A stretch of 64,000 bases of DNA. It comes from Delphinus delphis (taxonomy: Eukaryota > Chordata > Mammalia > Artiodactyla > Delphinidae). A program made the position numbers and the translations under genes. The notes beneath the pieces are model-generated. The model saw only the letters and a list, made by a program, of their open reading frames with translations, had not been told where the DNA came from and made no database searches. This document shows positions 1 to 11,177 of this stretch, one piece after another. Position 1 is the first letter of the stretch; every line of letters begins with the position of its first letter. The stretch spans positions 90,095,488 through 90,159,487 of the forward strand of contig NC_082692.2 of assembly GCF_949987515.2 (NCBI RefSeq), read 5' to 3'.

Positions 1-244
1 TTTGCAGTATCTCCTCCCATTCTGTCTTTTTGTTATGTTAATAGTTTCCTTCACTGTACAAAAGTTTTTTAGTTTGAGGTAGTCTCAATGTTTATATTTG
101 CTTTTGTTTCCCTTGCTTGAGGAGAAGTACACAGCAAAAAAATATTACTAAGACCACACACTAAAGAGTGCACTGCCTATGTCTTCTTTCTGTCTTCTTC
201 TAGGAGTTTTATGGGTTTAGGTCTTACATTTATCTTTAATTATT

Positions 245-452
245 ATTATTATTTTTTTTTCCGGTATGCGAGCCTCTCACTGTTGTGGCCTCTCCCGTTG
301 CGGAGCACAGACTCCGGACGCGCAGGCTCAGCGGCCATGGCTCACGGACCTAGCTGCTCTGTGGCATGTGGGATCTTCCCAGACCGGGACATGAACCCAT
401 GTCCCCTACATCAGCAGGCGAACTCTCAACCACTGTGCCTCCAAGGAAGCCC
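245..452 (-). mobile_element. CHR-type tRNA-derived SINE inserted in L1 ORF2
   Basis: The reverse complement begins with the GCTTCC...GGCACAGTGG tRNA-like head and ends in a T/ATT-rich stretch corresponding to its A-rich tail. A short imperfect target duplication, CTTTAATT, lies at 234-241 and 453-460. Several substitutions (for example CCAAGGAAGCC for CCAGGGAAGCC) suggest an older member. Antisense reading creates a spurious protein-like frame (RYASLSLLWPLPLRS) that recurs at every copy of this SINE. Confidence 0.88.
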
Positions 453-3182
453 CTTTAATTTATTTTGAGTTTATTTATGTATATGATGTGAGAAGGTAGT
501 TCAGTTTGATTATTTGTATGTAGCTGTCCAGTTCTCCCAACACCATTTATTGAAGAGGCTATCTTTCCCCATTGTAAATTCTCACCTCCTTTGTCATATA
601 CTAATTGATTATATAAACATAATCATAAACATAGCTTTTTGGGGGCTCTCTATTCTGTTTTTTGCCAGCACCACACTGTTTTGATAACTGTAGTTTTGTA
701 CAATTGTTTGAAATTAGGGAGTCTGTTATCTCCTGCTTTGGTTTTGGCTATTCATCATCTTTTGTGGTGCCATACAAATTTTAGAATTATTTCCTCTAGT
801 TCTGTGGAAAATGTCATTGGTATTTTGATAGGAATTACATTGAATCTGTAGATTGCCTTGGGAAGTATGATCATTTTAACAATATTAATTCTTCCAATCC
901 ATGAGCACAGTGTGTCTTTCCATTTGTTTGTGTCATCTTCAATTTCCTTCATCAATATCTTATAGTTTTCAGAGTAAAAGTCTTTGATCTCCTTGTTTAG
1001 ATTTATCCCTAGGCATTTTATTCTTTTTTGATACAATTGTAAATGGGATTTTTTTCCCTTAATTTCTTTTTCTGAGAGTTTGTTGTTAGTGTATACAAAC
1101 CCAACAGATTTCTGTATATTAATTTTCTATCCTGCCACTTTACTGAATTCATGCATAGTTCTAGTCATTTTTGTTGGCGTATTTAGGATTTTCTATATAC
1201 AGTATCATGTCATCTGCAAACAGTGACAGTTTTACTTCTTTTCCAATTTAGATTCCTTTTGTTTCTTTTTCTTGTTTGATTGCTGTGGCTAGGACCTTCA
1301 ATACTATGTTGAATAAAAGTGGTGAGAATGGGCATGCTTGTCTAGTTCCTGATAGTAGAGGAAATGCTTTCTGCTTATCAGCATTGAGTATGATGTTGGC
1401 TGTAGGTTTGTCTTATATGGCTTTCATTATGTAGAGGTATGCTCCCTCCATACTCACTTTGTTGAGTTTTTTTATTATAAATTGATATTGAATTTTGTCA
1501 AATGCTTCTCCTGCATCTATTGGGATAATCATATGGGTCTTATTGTTTATTTTGTTAATGTGGTATATCACGTTGATTGATTTACAGATATTGAACAATC
1601 CTTGCACTCCTGGGATAAATCCCAATTGATCATGATCTTTGTAATGTATTTGTTGAATTTGGTTTGCTGATATTTGTTGAGGATTTCTATGTTTATGTTA
1701 ATCAAGGATATTGGCCTATAATTTTCCTTTTTTTGTCATTTTATTGTTTGTTTTGAAATCAGGGTGGTGCTCATAGAATGAGTTCAGAAGCTTTCCTTTC
1801 TGCTCAATTTTCTAAAATAGTTTAAGAAGGATAGGTGTAAAATCTTCTTTAAATGTTTGCTAGAACACTCCTATGAAGCCATCTGGTCGTGGACTTTTGT
1901 TATTGAGAGATTTTTTAATCACTGTTTTAATTTCATTCCTGGTAATCAGTCAGCTCATATTTTCTGTTTCTTCCTGATTCAAACTTGGGAGACTGTACTT
2001 TCTAAGATTTTTTTCTTTTTTTCTAGGTTGTCCATTTTATTGGCATGTGATTGTTCATAATAATATCTTATGACCCTTTATATGTTTTTGGTGTCAGTTG
2101 TAACTTTTCCTCTTTCATTTCTGGCTTTATTTGGGCCCTCTCTCTTTTTCTCTTGGTGAGTCTGACTAACGATCTATTAATTTTGTTTATATTTTCAAAG
2201 AATCAGCTCTTAGTTTCAGTGATCTTTTCTATTATCTTTTAGTCTCTATTTCATTATTTTTCCACTCTGATATTTATTATTCCCTTGCTTCTCCTAAATT
2301 TGGGCTTTATTTGTTCCTTTCTTTCTGGTTTCTTAGATGTAAGTTTACATTGTTTATTTGAGATTTTTCTTATTTCTTGAGGTAGATTGTAACTCTATAA
2401 ACTTCCTTCCCTCTTAGAACAGCTGTTGTTACAACCCACAGATTTTTGAACATTGTGTTTACATTTTCATTTGTCTCCAGGTATTTTTTATTTTCTCTTT
2501 GATGTTTTCCATGACCCATTGTTTGTTAAGTAGCATACTGTTTAGCCTCCAAGTATGTGTTTTTTGCAAGTTTTTGTTCTTGTTTTGTTGATGTGCAGTC
2601 TCATAGCTCGGCGTGGTTGGAAAAGAGGCTTGCTATGAATTAAGTCTTCTTAAATTTACTGTGACTTGTTTAGTGGCCTAGGATGTGATCTATCCTGGAG
2701 AATGTTCCATGTGCACTTGAAAAAAATGTGTATTCTGCTGCTTTTAAATGGAATGTTCTACATGTATCTACTGAGTCTATCTAGTCTAATATGTAGTTTA
2801 AAGCCATTGTTTCCTTATTGATTTTCTGTCTGGATGGTCTAACCGTTGATGTAGATGTGATGTTAAAGTCCCCTACTACTGTATTACTGACAGTTTCTCC
2901 CTTTATGTCTGTTAATATTTGCTTAATGTATTAAGATGCACCTATGTTGGGTGCATACATATTTACAATTGATATATCTTCTTGTTGGATTGGTCCCTTT
3001 ATCATTATGTCATGTCCTTCTTTTTCTCTTGTTACAGTCTTTGTTTTAAAGTCTATTTTGCCTGATATAAGTATTGCTACCCTGGCTTTCTCTTTGTTTC
3101 CATTTTCATGGAATTCTTTTTTCCAACCCCTCACTTTCAGTATGTGTGTGCATTTAAATCTGAAGTGAGTCTATTGGAGGCA

Positions 3183-3186
<4 letters not shown>

Positions 3187-3227
<41 letters not shown>
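3187..3227. repeat. (TA)n microsatellite
   Basis: About 19 TA units follow GTGTG, at the left edge of the neighbouring SINE and inside the L1. It is consistent with an A/T-rich tail or a local TG/TA run that expanded. Confidence 0.9.
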
Positions 3228-3477
3228 CTTTTCTTTTTTTTAAAAAAATTATTTATTATTTATTTTGGCTGTGTCAGGTCTTAGTTGTGGCATGCAGGAG
3301 CTCTTTAGTTGTGGCATGCAGGCTTCTTAGTTGCTGCATGCGGACTTCTTTGTTGCACCATGTGAACTCTTAGATGGGGCATGCATGTGGGATTTAGCTC
3401 CCCAACGACAGATCAAACCCAGGCCCCCTGCATTGGGAGCACAGAGTCTTACCCACTGGGCCACCAGGGAAGTCCCA
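3228..3477 (-). mobile_element. CHR-related SINE (older form)
   Basis: In reverse complement it starts ACTTCCCTGGTGGCCCAGTGG, has the tRNA-like region and a body of GCATGCCACAACTAAGA-type repeats, and ends in an AAATAAATAA tail. It sits between the (TA)n run and L1 sequence that resumes at about 3480. The target duplication is weak (AATCTT/AAGTCTT), so the left end is approximate. Confidence 0.82.
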
Positions 3478-3546
3478 AGTCTTATTTTCGTATTCATTCA
3501 GCCACTCTATATCTTTAGATTGGAGCATTTTACTCCATTTACTTTT

Positions 3547-3851
3547 TGTCCAATAAATTTATTTTTTTATTTATTTATGGCTGCGTTGTGTCTTCGTTGT
3601 GGTGTGCGGGCTTCTCGTTGCAGTGACTTCTCTTGTTGTGGAGCATGGGCTCTAGGTGCATGTTCTTCAGTAGTTGTAGCACACGGGCCCAGTAGTTGTG
3701 GCTCGTGGCTTGTAGAGCACAGGTTCAGTAGTTGTGTCACACGAGCTTAGTTGCTCCACGGCATGTGAGATCTTCCCAGACCAGGGATCAAATCTGTGTC
3801 CCCTGCATTGGCAGGCTGTTTCTTAACCACTGTGCCACCAGGGAAGTCCCC
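3547..3851 (-). mobile_element. CHR-type SINE with a 17-bp target duplication
   Basis: The 17-bp duplication TTACTCCATTTACTTTT occurs at 3530-3546 and 3852-3868. The same L1 codons are therefore read on both sides of the SINE, which proves insertion into pre-existing L1 DNA. The reverse complement carries the GGACTTCCCTGGTGG head and a TAAATAAAAAAATAAA tail. The copy is of the long form (about 300 bp). Confidence 0.93.
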
Positions 3852-4000
3852 TTACTCCATTTACTTTTAAAGTAATTATTGACAGTTATGTACTTATGAC
3901 CATTTTGTTCATTCTTTTCTGGTTATTTTTGTAGGTCTTTTTGTTTCTTTCTTCTTCTTTTGCTATCTTACATTGTCATTTGATGACTATCTTTAGTCTT

Positions 4001-4186
4001 TTTTTTTTTTTTAACATCTTTATTGGGGTATAATTGCTTTACAATGGTGTGTTAGTTTCTGCTTTATAACAAAGTGAATCAGTCATACATAAACATATGT
4101 TCCCATATGTCTTCCCTGTTGCGTCTCCCTCCCTCCCACCCTCCCCATCCCACCCCTCCAGGCTGTCACAAAGCACCGAGCCAATA
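4001..4186 (-). mobile_element. 5'-truncated L1 3' end nested in the older L1
   Basis: The minus-strand sequence ends CAATAAAGATGTTAAAAAA, the L1 3' terminus, seen here as a T-run followed by AACATCTTTATTGGGGTATAA. Upstream of it is the G-rich polypurine tract of the L1 3' UTR (CCTCCCTCCCACCCTCC in antisense). The perfect 13-bp target duplication TATCTTTAGTCTT lies at 3988-4000 and 4187-4199. Only about 185 bp of the source element was copied. Confidence 0.93.
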
Positions 4187-4263
4187 TATCTTTAGTCTTA
4201 TGTTTGGATTTCTTTCTCTTTGTTCCGTGTGTATCTATTGTAGTGTTTGTTTTGTAGTTACCA

Positions 4264-4318
4264 TGATATATATATATATATATATATATACAAACATATA
4301 CATATATATATATGATAT
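4264..4318. repeat. TA-rich microsatellite
   Basis: Interrupted (TA)n with CATA and GATA variants lies in the inter-ORF spacer of the old L1. Confidence 0.85.
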
Positions 4319-4525
4319 AGGTATAGATATAGATGACTATTTTAAGGTAATGATCTGTTTAGTTCATATGCATTCTAACAATCTTCAATTTTTACCACCA
4401 CCTCCTGTGTTTAAAGTTTTTGACATCATATTTTACATCTGTTTTGTGTATCCCTTAACTACTTATTGTGGATATAGGTGATTTTACTATTTTGTCTTTT
4501 AACCTCCCTCCTAGCTTTGTAAGTG

Positions 4526-4870
4526 GTGTTGTCACAAAGGTCTCTTAAACTAGCCTTATTTTTTTTAATTCTTTTTTCTGTTGCACTTTCTTTCCACTAC
4601 TCTTGTAGATCATGGATCTACTCATCTGTATCATCAAAACTACTGTTGATTCTTTCTAGTATATTTTTTATTTCATTTATTGTATTCTTCAGCTTTGGTT
4701 CTTTATATTTTCTCTTTGCTAAAATTTTCACTTTGTTCATCCATTCTTCTCCTTAGTTCATTAAGCATCTTTTTAATCATCACCTTCAACTCTTTCTCAG
4801 GTAGATTGCTTATCTCCACTTCACTTAGTTCTTCTCCTGGAGTTTTGTCTTGTTCCATTATTTGGAACAT
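4526..4870 (-). pseudogene. L1 ORF1 fragment with internal deletion
   Basis: The antisense text encodes the acidic, coiled-coil N-terminal half of L1 ORF1p. It reaches the stretch that would normally read SLRDLWDNI, then jumps at about 4525 directly into the inter-ORF spacer. The RNA-recognition and C-terminal domains are therefore missing, while the coiled-coil half remains with several stops. The junction could be a deletion in this copy or a feature of its subfamily; one copy cannot distinguish these. Confidence 0.65.
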
Positions 4871-6149
4871 ATGCCTCTGACTCGTCGTTTTGCCTAATTC
4901 TCTGTGTTTATTTCTATGTATTAGGTAGGTCAGTTACATTTCCCTGTGTTAGAAAAGTGGCCTTTCATCCTATGGGACCCAGTAGCACACTCCCCTATGG
5001 TCACCAGAGCTATATGCTCTTGGAGTGCCCCTTCTGTTCCTTACATGAGCCCTTCTGATAACTACTATGGGCAAACTTGTAGGCGGGGTTGGTCCCTGGC
5101 CCAGTTGGCCCTGCCTGGTTTGCTGGCTGCAGATCCAGTGATGGACATGGCCCAGGGGGCCCAGGGCTGGTGCCAGCCCACTGCTGGCTGGGGACTGGTC
5201 CCAGCACAGCTGGCCATTCAGCCTGGGGGGTTCTAGAACTGGTGCTGGCTGGCTGTTGGGTGGGTAAGTCACTGACACTAATAGGCTAGAGAGAGGACTC
5301 CAAAATGGTGCTTGCCAGCACCATGTCCTCATGGTAGAATGAGTTCCCAAAAATGATTGCTGCCAGTGTTTATATCCCCAGGGGTAATCCCAGTTTTCTC
5401 CTGCTGCTCCCAGAGGCTCTCTAAGATTAGCAAATGGGTCTGACCCAGGATACTTTCGAACTATTAATACTTCCTCTGCGCTGGGACTAGGCGGCATGTG
5501 AGATTTTGCATGCATCCTTTGAGAGGGGAGTCTCTGTTTCCTACACCTCTCCAGCTCTCCTGTACACAAGCCTCATTGGCCTTCAGAGCCAGACAATCTA
5601 GGTCTTGTCTTCCTTGTGCAGACCCCCAGCCTGGGGAGCCCAAAATGGGGCTTGAACCCCTCCTTCCTTGGGAGGAATCTCTGCAGTTGTATTATCCTCC
5701 TCTTTGTTTGTTGATCACCTGCCTGGGGGTGTGGGTCTTGATTATACCATGTCTCTGCCCCGCCTACCAACTTTTTTGTGGTTCCTTATTTATATCTTTA
5801 GTTGTGGAAAATCTCTCTTGCAAGTTTGCAGATCATTCTCATAGATAGGTGCTCTGTAAATAGTCATAATTTTAGTGTGCCCATGATAGGAGGTGAGTTC
5901 AGGGTCTTCCTACTCTGGCACCTTGGCCACACCTCTGAAGCAATGCACTTTAAATCCAACCATCAAACATTTCCCAAACATAAAGTCCCACTAAATATGA
6001 ACTCAAAATTTAAAAAAAAATTAAAAATTAGATTTACCAACCATCCCAGCAAGAATCAACAGAAAGAGTACAACAGAATTATATCTACTCACACTGCAGA
6101 CATTGAATTATTAAGTACATGATATGAGAAACATATTTAAGATGTTCTG

Positions 6150-7260
6150 AAAAAGAAAAATGTAATTAAAATTAAAATGCTAATTATAGTGGCAATAACG
6201 ATAGCAAAATATACCCAGGCTACTAATATTTTTTTTAATTCCCAGAAAATTTTAGTAGAAAATTATGAAAAGTTTTCTTTAAAGACTTTAAAAAGAACCA
6301 ATAAAAATTGTGACATAACATCTTCATTGATCATAATATTCAATATGCCTAAATTAAACTATATATCACGGCAATACCAGTTAAAATCACAATAAATTTT
6401 TCATGAAACAGTTGGTAAATTTATATAAAAGGGTACAGGGACAAAAATAGCCCAGGTAATTTTGAAGAAAACATACAAGTTGGAGAGACTTGCTAATCAA
6501 ATCAAGATATTATAAAGTTGTAGTAATTAGGATATGTGGTATTCTTGCAGGGAAAAACAAATTCACCAACTGAGAAAGATTCCAAAGTTAAACCAATGCT
6601 ATATTTGGAAACCTGAGAAAAAGACAGGATGGTGTTGCAGATTAAAAGGAAAATGGTACTGAAGGGGAAAAAAAATGGTATGTGTGGGGGAAAGATACTG
6701 GATTGCTACCTCGAATGTACATAAACTCAGTTTTAGGTAACTTACATGTCTTAGACATAAAAGGCCAAGTACAAAATGCTCAGAGAAAAATGAAGAAAAT
6801 ATTTATGACTTTGGGCTAGGGAAATACTTATTGAATGGTACAGAAAGCAGTAAATATTAAGGACAAATTTGAAAACATTTACATCACTAAAACTAAGAAC
6901 TCTGTTCATCCCCAAAATACCATAATTTCAAAAACTGGGAGAACAACACATCTAAGTAACAAAGGGTTGGTATCTAGGATATGTAAAGAACTACAACTCA
7001 GTGACAAAAATACAACCCAATAGAAAAACAGGCAAATGCTACTATTAGAAGTTGAAGACACAGAGGGGGATAAACATGAGTAAGGGGTGAACATATGAAA
7101 GCATGCCGAATCTCATTTATAATCATGAAAATTCAAATCAATCCCATAGTGAGTTACCGTGTATACTCACTGTTGGTAGAGATGAAGAACTTTGCCAATA
7201 GAAAAGATATTAGTCAATAGCAATTATTTCTGGAGGGAGGGTAAGTTAGTACAACTACAT
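6150..7260 (+). mobile_element. Ancient L1 ORF2 3' half, heavily decayed
   Basis: Broken translations across several frames match the order of L1 ORF2 C-terminal text. Around 6330-6400 the text resembles the segment preceding the I-P-I-K-I motif. At 6900-7030 it gives KGLVSRICKELQLSDKN, equivalent to the conserved ISRIYKELLQLN block. The HMKR-type and TVGG-type blocks can be recognised near 7090 and 7165. There is no intact frame longer than about 70 codons. Both ends are approximate, and 5940-6150 may belong to it too. Confidence 0.6.
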
Positions 7261-7640
7261 TGTAGAAAAATTTGGTTTTAAATTGTGATGTTGAATATTC
7301 ACATTTCTGTCAGCAATTTCACTCATAGCTATATGTATACCCAAGAGAAACTTGTGCTCCTATGTACCTGTTCATATCATTAGGTATTTCATTAAAGATT
7401 TTAATGGGAATTGTGAGAAGGGTTTATTGAATGACTAGGTAAAAAAAAAAGCATCAAAGGTTTCATCTAGTTTTGCCAAAATTTTGTGGTACATTTCAGT
7501 AAATTGTTGTGTTTTGGGAAATATTCTAATCTTTTGCAGAGATAAGGGGCATACTTATTCACTGTCCACCATAAGACACTATATCTTGCTACCGGATAAA
7601 CATCAACCTGAACTTTCTGGAGCCATCAATCTATTGCCTT
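7260..7640. other. Unassigned sequence with a short A-run
   Basis: This is AT-rich non-coding sequence with an A10 run near 7441. It may include the decayed 3' UTR of the ancient L1 to its left. Nothing in it supports a gene. Confidence 0.5.
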
Positions 7641-7655
7641 TGCAATTCAACTTTT

Positions 7656-8090
7656 TTTTTTTTTTTTTTTTTAAGGGATCAGTGCTCTCCTTTATAGATT
7701 AAAAGATTCAATGGCAACATTTGAAAGTGTCACAAAATTAGTTACTTTCACTAAACTCTCTGACACTGTTTTTTCCCAAATATTACAGCACGCGTGGTAC
7801 ATGTTTGTTCTAGAGTAATTTTTTAAAGTTCAGGTGCACAAAAAGGAAAACCAAAGAAAAATTTCCCCTAATTCTACAATTTTGATAAGCATATTTTTCT
7901 ACACAAGCATGTCAATGCACATGTTTCTACATAGCATTGATATCAAAACTGGAATTGAATTAAAACAGGAAGAGCCAAGGCACAATGGTTAGGAGAAGGG
8001 GCCTACAGAAAACTTTCTCCCACACCAAGCTGAAGAAGCATTTGCACTGCTCTTGGCCCCAACCTGCTATTTTTTTTTTTAACATCTTTA
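7656..8090 (-). mobile_element. Probable L1 3' transduction (tiny L1 end plus about 400 nt of transduced flank)
   Basis: Read on the minus strand, the insertion begins TAAAGATGTT, the last 10 nt of the L1 3' UTR, followed by 11 A. About 400 nt of non-L1 sequence follows (8069-7673), ending in a second poly(A) seen as T at 7656-7672. A perfect 15-bp target duplication, TGCAATTCAACTTTT, lies at 7641-7655 and 8091-8105. The pre-insertion site on the minus strand reads TT/AAAA, the L1 endonuclease site. TATAAA, a known weak polyadenylation signal variant, lies about 20 nt before the second poly(A). This is the structure expected when transcription reads past a source L1's own signal and the RNA is retroposed with severe 5' truncation. 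Confidence 0.8.
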
Positions 8091-8807
8091 TGCAATTCAA
8101 CTTTTAAATGTAAAAAATCATGATATTACATTAAAGGAAATTATCCCAGAAATTGCACATGCCAAGGAGAGGGAGTGGGTTAAGACACTAGGGGAAGAAA
8201 AGGAAATTATAAGTTTTGTGATGTTGGCAGTGGCCTAAGAGATCTTAGAGCAGCCAATGAACAAGACAAATAAAGCTTAATTTTACTTCTTGGGGCAACA
8301 AAATGATTATCATGGGAACAGAGAGGAAGTAAGTAGGAGAACAGATGAAGAACAATGCCAGCTACAGGTATTTGTTGAAATTAAGAGAGGTGAGAAAGTG
8401 AGTATGAGCACTTTGCATCATTCCCAAGCCACCGGAAAGCAGTAAGCCATGTGACTGCTGAGTTTTTGTTTTTTTTTACTGCCCCTCACCCTTACTTTAT
8501 ATAGGAAAACAAAAATACTTCTTTGTTTAAGAAGTTTGAAACTTGTAGTTTCACTAGAGTAAGAAGTTCTAAGAAGAGATGGTGACAGACCCCCTTATAT
8601 ATTCAAAATATTGTGATCTAACTTCTAAATATGATGTAACTAACTTAAATGTAAAATTATTTGTATCTAAAGTGTGTACATATCAGAAATTATAAAAGAT
8701 GTAGGAGAATAATGTGGACTACTTTTAAGATAGTGGTTACTCTGAGGTTTTTGGAAAAGAGAGTGATAGAACTCTAACATTTAGGGTACATACACACATG
8801 TGTACTC

Positions 8808-8875
8808 ATGAAGGAAGGAAGGAAAGAAGGGAGGGGGGAGGTGCGAGGGAGGGAAAAGGGAAGGGAGAGAGTTAA
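8808..8875. repeat. Purine-rich GGAA/GGGA low-complexity tract
   Basis: A (GGAA)3 start degrades into a G/A-only tract of about 65 bp. The antisense frame rich in S/P/L at this place is an artefact of it. Confidence 0.85.
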
Positions 8876-9701
8876 CAGTAGGGGGAAGAAAACAGAAATG
8901 AAAAGGTGTCTACTGCAAGAAAATAAAAGTTCAGATGGAGGTGAGGGATATTTTGTAGTGACCTGACTCTTAGAAACCACAATAACTTCCAATTTTAGTT
9001 ATGTGTCTTGGCTTCCTAGTAATTAAAACTGATGAACCTTCAGTATGTTTTTGTAATCAATGTAATACAAAGATTAATGAAACAATCTAATCTAGAAGAC
9101 TGAATGGCTTAAATATTTATCCATCCTCTGTAAAATTCCCCTAATTTCATTCCCTTTTCCCTACATAATTCAACAATATTGGCTTATTTTTTAGTATAAA
9201 GAGTTTACTGCCTTTGTCAACTCAGTAATGTGCTCCACTCTTAAAAACATGATGAAATACCCAAATTAAACAACCTTGAGAAAGCTCTTCCACTGTCATA
9301 TGAACATATGAGCATTTTTCAATATCAGTAGGATTCAAAATCATTGAAAACATTTTGCATGTTTCTAAAAAAATACCATGTAATTTTGTTATTTAGGTTT
9401 GCCCCTGTAAATTTATAATTAATATATCTTTCTCCTTATTTTTTAATTATAAAGATAAATAGTTTAAATTTAGTAATTGGATATCTCTTGACTTTTGTAC
9501 ATTGATTCATAATATTTACCTATCAGGATTCTTCCTTCCTTTTTTACTTTCCAAATATTTCATATGATTCAAGGTCTACTTCAAGCCCCCACTTCTCAGA
9601 CTGAAATGACGTTTCTGTGGTCTGAACTCTTATTAATATGCACAATATATGTTATATTTGGTCTTATACATAATATACTGCATAGAGACATCCTTTCCTC
9701 T

Positions 9702-9763
9702 GTCATCTTTTCTGGTGGGCTTTAGTTTTAACGTCATCTTTTCTGGTGAGTTTTAGTGTCCAT
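9702..9763. repeat. 31-bp tandem duplication, two copies
   Basis: GTCATCTTTTCTGGTG recurs with a 31-bp period at 9702 and 9733. Each copy is followed by a similar TTTAG-containing segment. The copies differ at a few positions. Confidence 0.75.
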
Positions 9764-10613
9764 ATCTCATCTCCCTCAATAGATATGATTTTTAAATGCA
9801 CAGTCCTCTTAATGTGCTCTGAACTGAAACAAAATGTATAAGTTCTTCGCTCAGTTCTTACAGGTAAATGATGTATAATTCCACACTTTTGCATAATAGA
9901 ACTAAGGGGTTCTTACCATTAACCTAATCAATGTACTATTAAATGTAACTAAGATTTGGTATTCTTAAACTGAAATTGACATACTGCTAGAGCTTATTGA
10001 AGACTCCAATTCAGTATTCTGCTAAGAACTTTGGCTGCCACATGACATTTGGCAACCCTCTAAACAAGAAAAGTTGGAATTCCAGCAATTCTATAGTATG
10101 CTTGTTACCATTATACTACCAATGTTGTCTTGAGTTAGTTGATGTTTTCATTTTCTATTTTTCACTTTTCATTATATATCAAGTTATAAGTACATCAGTA
10201 TCAATTTAGTTATGATATTTTCGATTAATGAGTCATGTTCCATTTTAGCATTAATGGGATTTTAGCAGATTACTCCCCAATAACTATACTTTAAGACATA
10301 TAATACATTGCAATTCAAAATAGAACCTGTAAAACCCAGTTTTTGGACAGTTGTACATATAATGTCATCCCCCTTTCCAAATTATATTGAAGGGAGACAC
10401 TTCATTGTATATTCTGCAAATTTGATCTATTTTAATATCTTCCAATATACTATCTAGGTAAGGATAACAAAAAATACTGGTCTATAATTATCTTTATAGG
10501 CTTAATTTATATTCAAAAATGTATAAGTGTACATTTTTCTCTCATTGAGATATAAAAGAAGATTCCTATACGTTGCTAGCAACAAATTTACAATTTATTT
10601 TTTTCTTCTCCAG

Positions 10614-10761
10614 TTCTTGGCTACCCATGAGCATAGTTTTCACTGAAAAGCTCCCAAGATCTTTTGCTCTGTCTGAAGTGGAGGTGACCAAAGATCTTTC
10701 AGAGCCTTGTATTTTAAATTACAAGAAAGGATTATACTACAGGACAAGGACTAAGTTCAAG
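10614..10761 (+). other. Exon-like open segment, weak candidate
   Basis: A strong polypyrimidine tract and CAG (TTATTTTTTTCTTCTCCAG, ending at 10613) precede 49 open codons starting SWLPMSIVFTEKLPRSFALS and ending RTRTKFK. It then meets AAG|GTTTTT. The donor is poor beyond GT because it runs straight into a long T-tract. I do not recognise the peptide. It could be chance, a decayed exon or a non-coding exon. Confidence 0.2.
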
Positions 10762-11177
10762 GTTTTTTTTTTTTTTTTTCTTATGTCTAAAACTATACCA
10801 TGACATATTAGGTGCTCCATAAATTCTTACTGTAGATTCAATTTGATCCCAAGTACAGGAACAATACCCATCCATATATTGTCATTATTTCTAAATTAAC
10901 TCTGTATTTGAAGGACTTAGAATCAAACATAATTGTTCACAGTTATCCAGCACACTTGCCGTACAGTAAACTTGTAAATTTGGATGGATTTGTTTAGATA
11001 GGTCAGATGTGGCAGATGAAAAGTGGTCTAATTTTCTCTACAGAAGTATGAAATAATAGTTGTTTAGATCATCCTCATTTTCTTTGTGCAGATTATTGAC
11101 ATATATTCTAAATTTATACTATATGTATATTCCAAGGGATTTAAGGTGTAATCTTCTACAAAAAAAGAAAAAAATCT

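Larger units (their letters stand above)
1..3903 (-). pseudogene. L1 ORF2 (endonuclease-reverse transcriptase), decayed and interrupted
   Basis: The start codon appears as CAT at 3901-3903, giving MVIST, then a stop, then LSIITL, which corresponds to the usual ORF2 start. Endonuclease-domain text is readable around 3134-2931, including AILISGKIDFKTKTV and IVNMYAPNIGAS. Reverse-transcriptase and C-terminal text follows, for example the region around 1036-755 containing [20 protein letters not shown]. SINEs split the frame at three places and nonsense changes break it elsewhere. The C-terminal end and 3' UTR lie beyond position 1. In life ORF2 nicks target DNA and reverse-transcribes L1 RNA. 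This copy cannot encode it. Confidence 0.85.
1..5940 (-). mobile_element. Near-full-length old-type L1 LINE, 3' end outside the window
   Basis: Read on the minus strand, the order is 5' UTR (about 5940-4870), a damaged ORF1 (about 4870-4526), an inter-ORF spacer (to 3904), then ORF2, which runs off the left edge. The 5' end (5800-5940) carries the long non-ORF leader typical of older mammalian L1s, starting GTGGCCAAGGTGCCAGAGTAGG in antisense. The spacer is the long type seen in L1M elements. Later insertions interrupt it at 245-452, about 3228-3477, 3547-3851 and 4001-4186, and it contains two TA-rich microsatellites. Stops and frameshifts are scattered throughout, so it is not mobile. The exact 5' boundary is uncertain by about 10 bp, because the matching target-site duplicate lies outside the window. 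Confidence 0.9.
8106..11167. other. Mostly featureless AT-rich DNA
   Basis: I recognise no clear mobile element here. Minor items are a purine-rich run at about 8808-8875, a 31-bp tandem duplication at 9702-9763 and an exon-like open segment at 10614-10761; the last two have their own entries. No reading frame has family-like motifs. Confidence 0.6.

Noticed and set aside
4970..5569. 199-codon minus-strand open frame
   Set aside because: It lies wholly in the GC-rich 5' UTR of the old L1 and is not conserved coding text.
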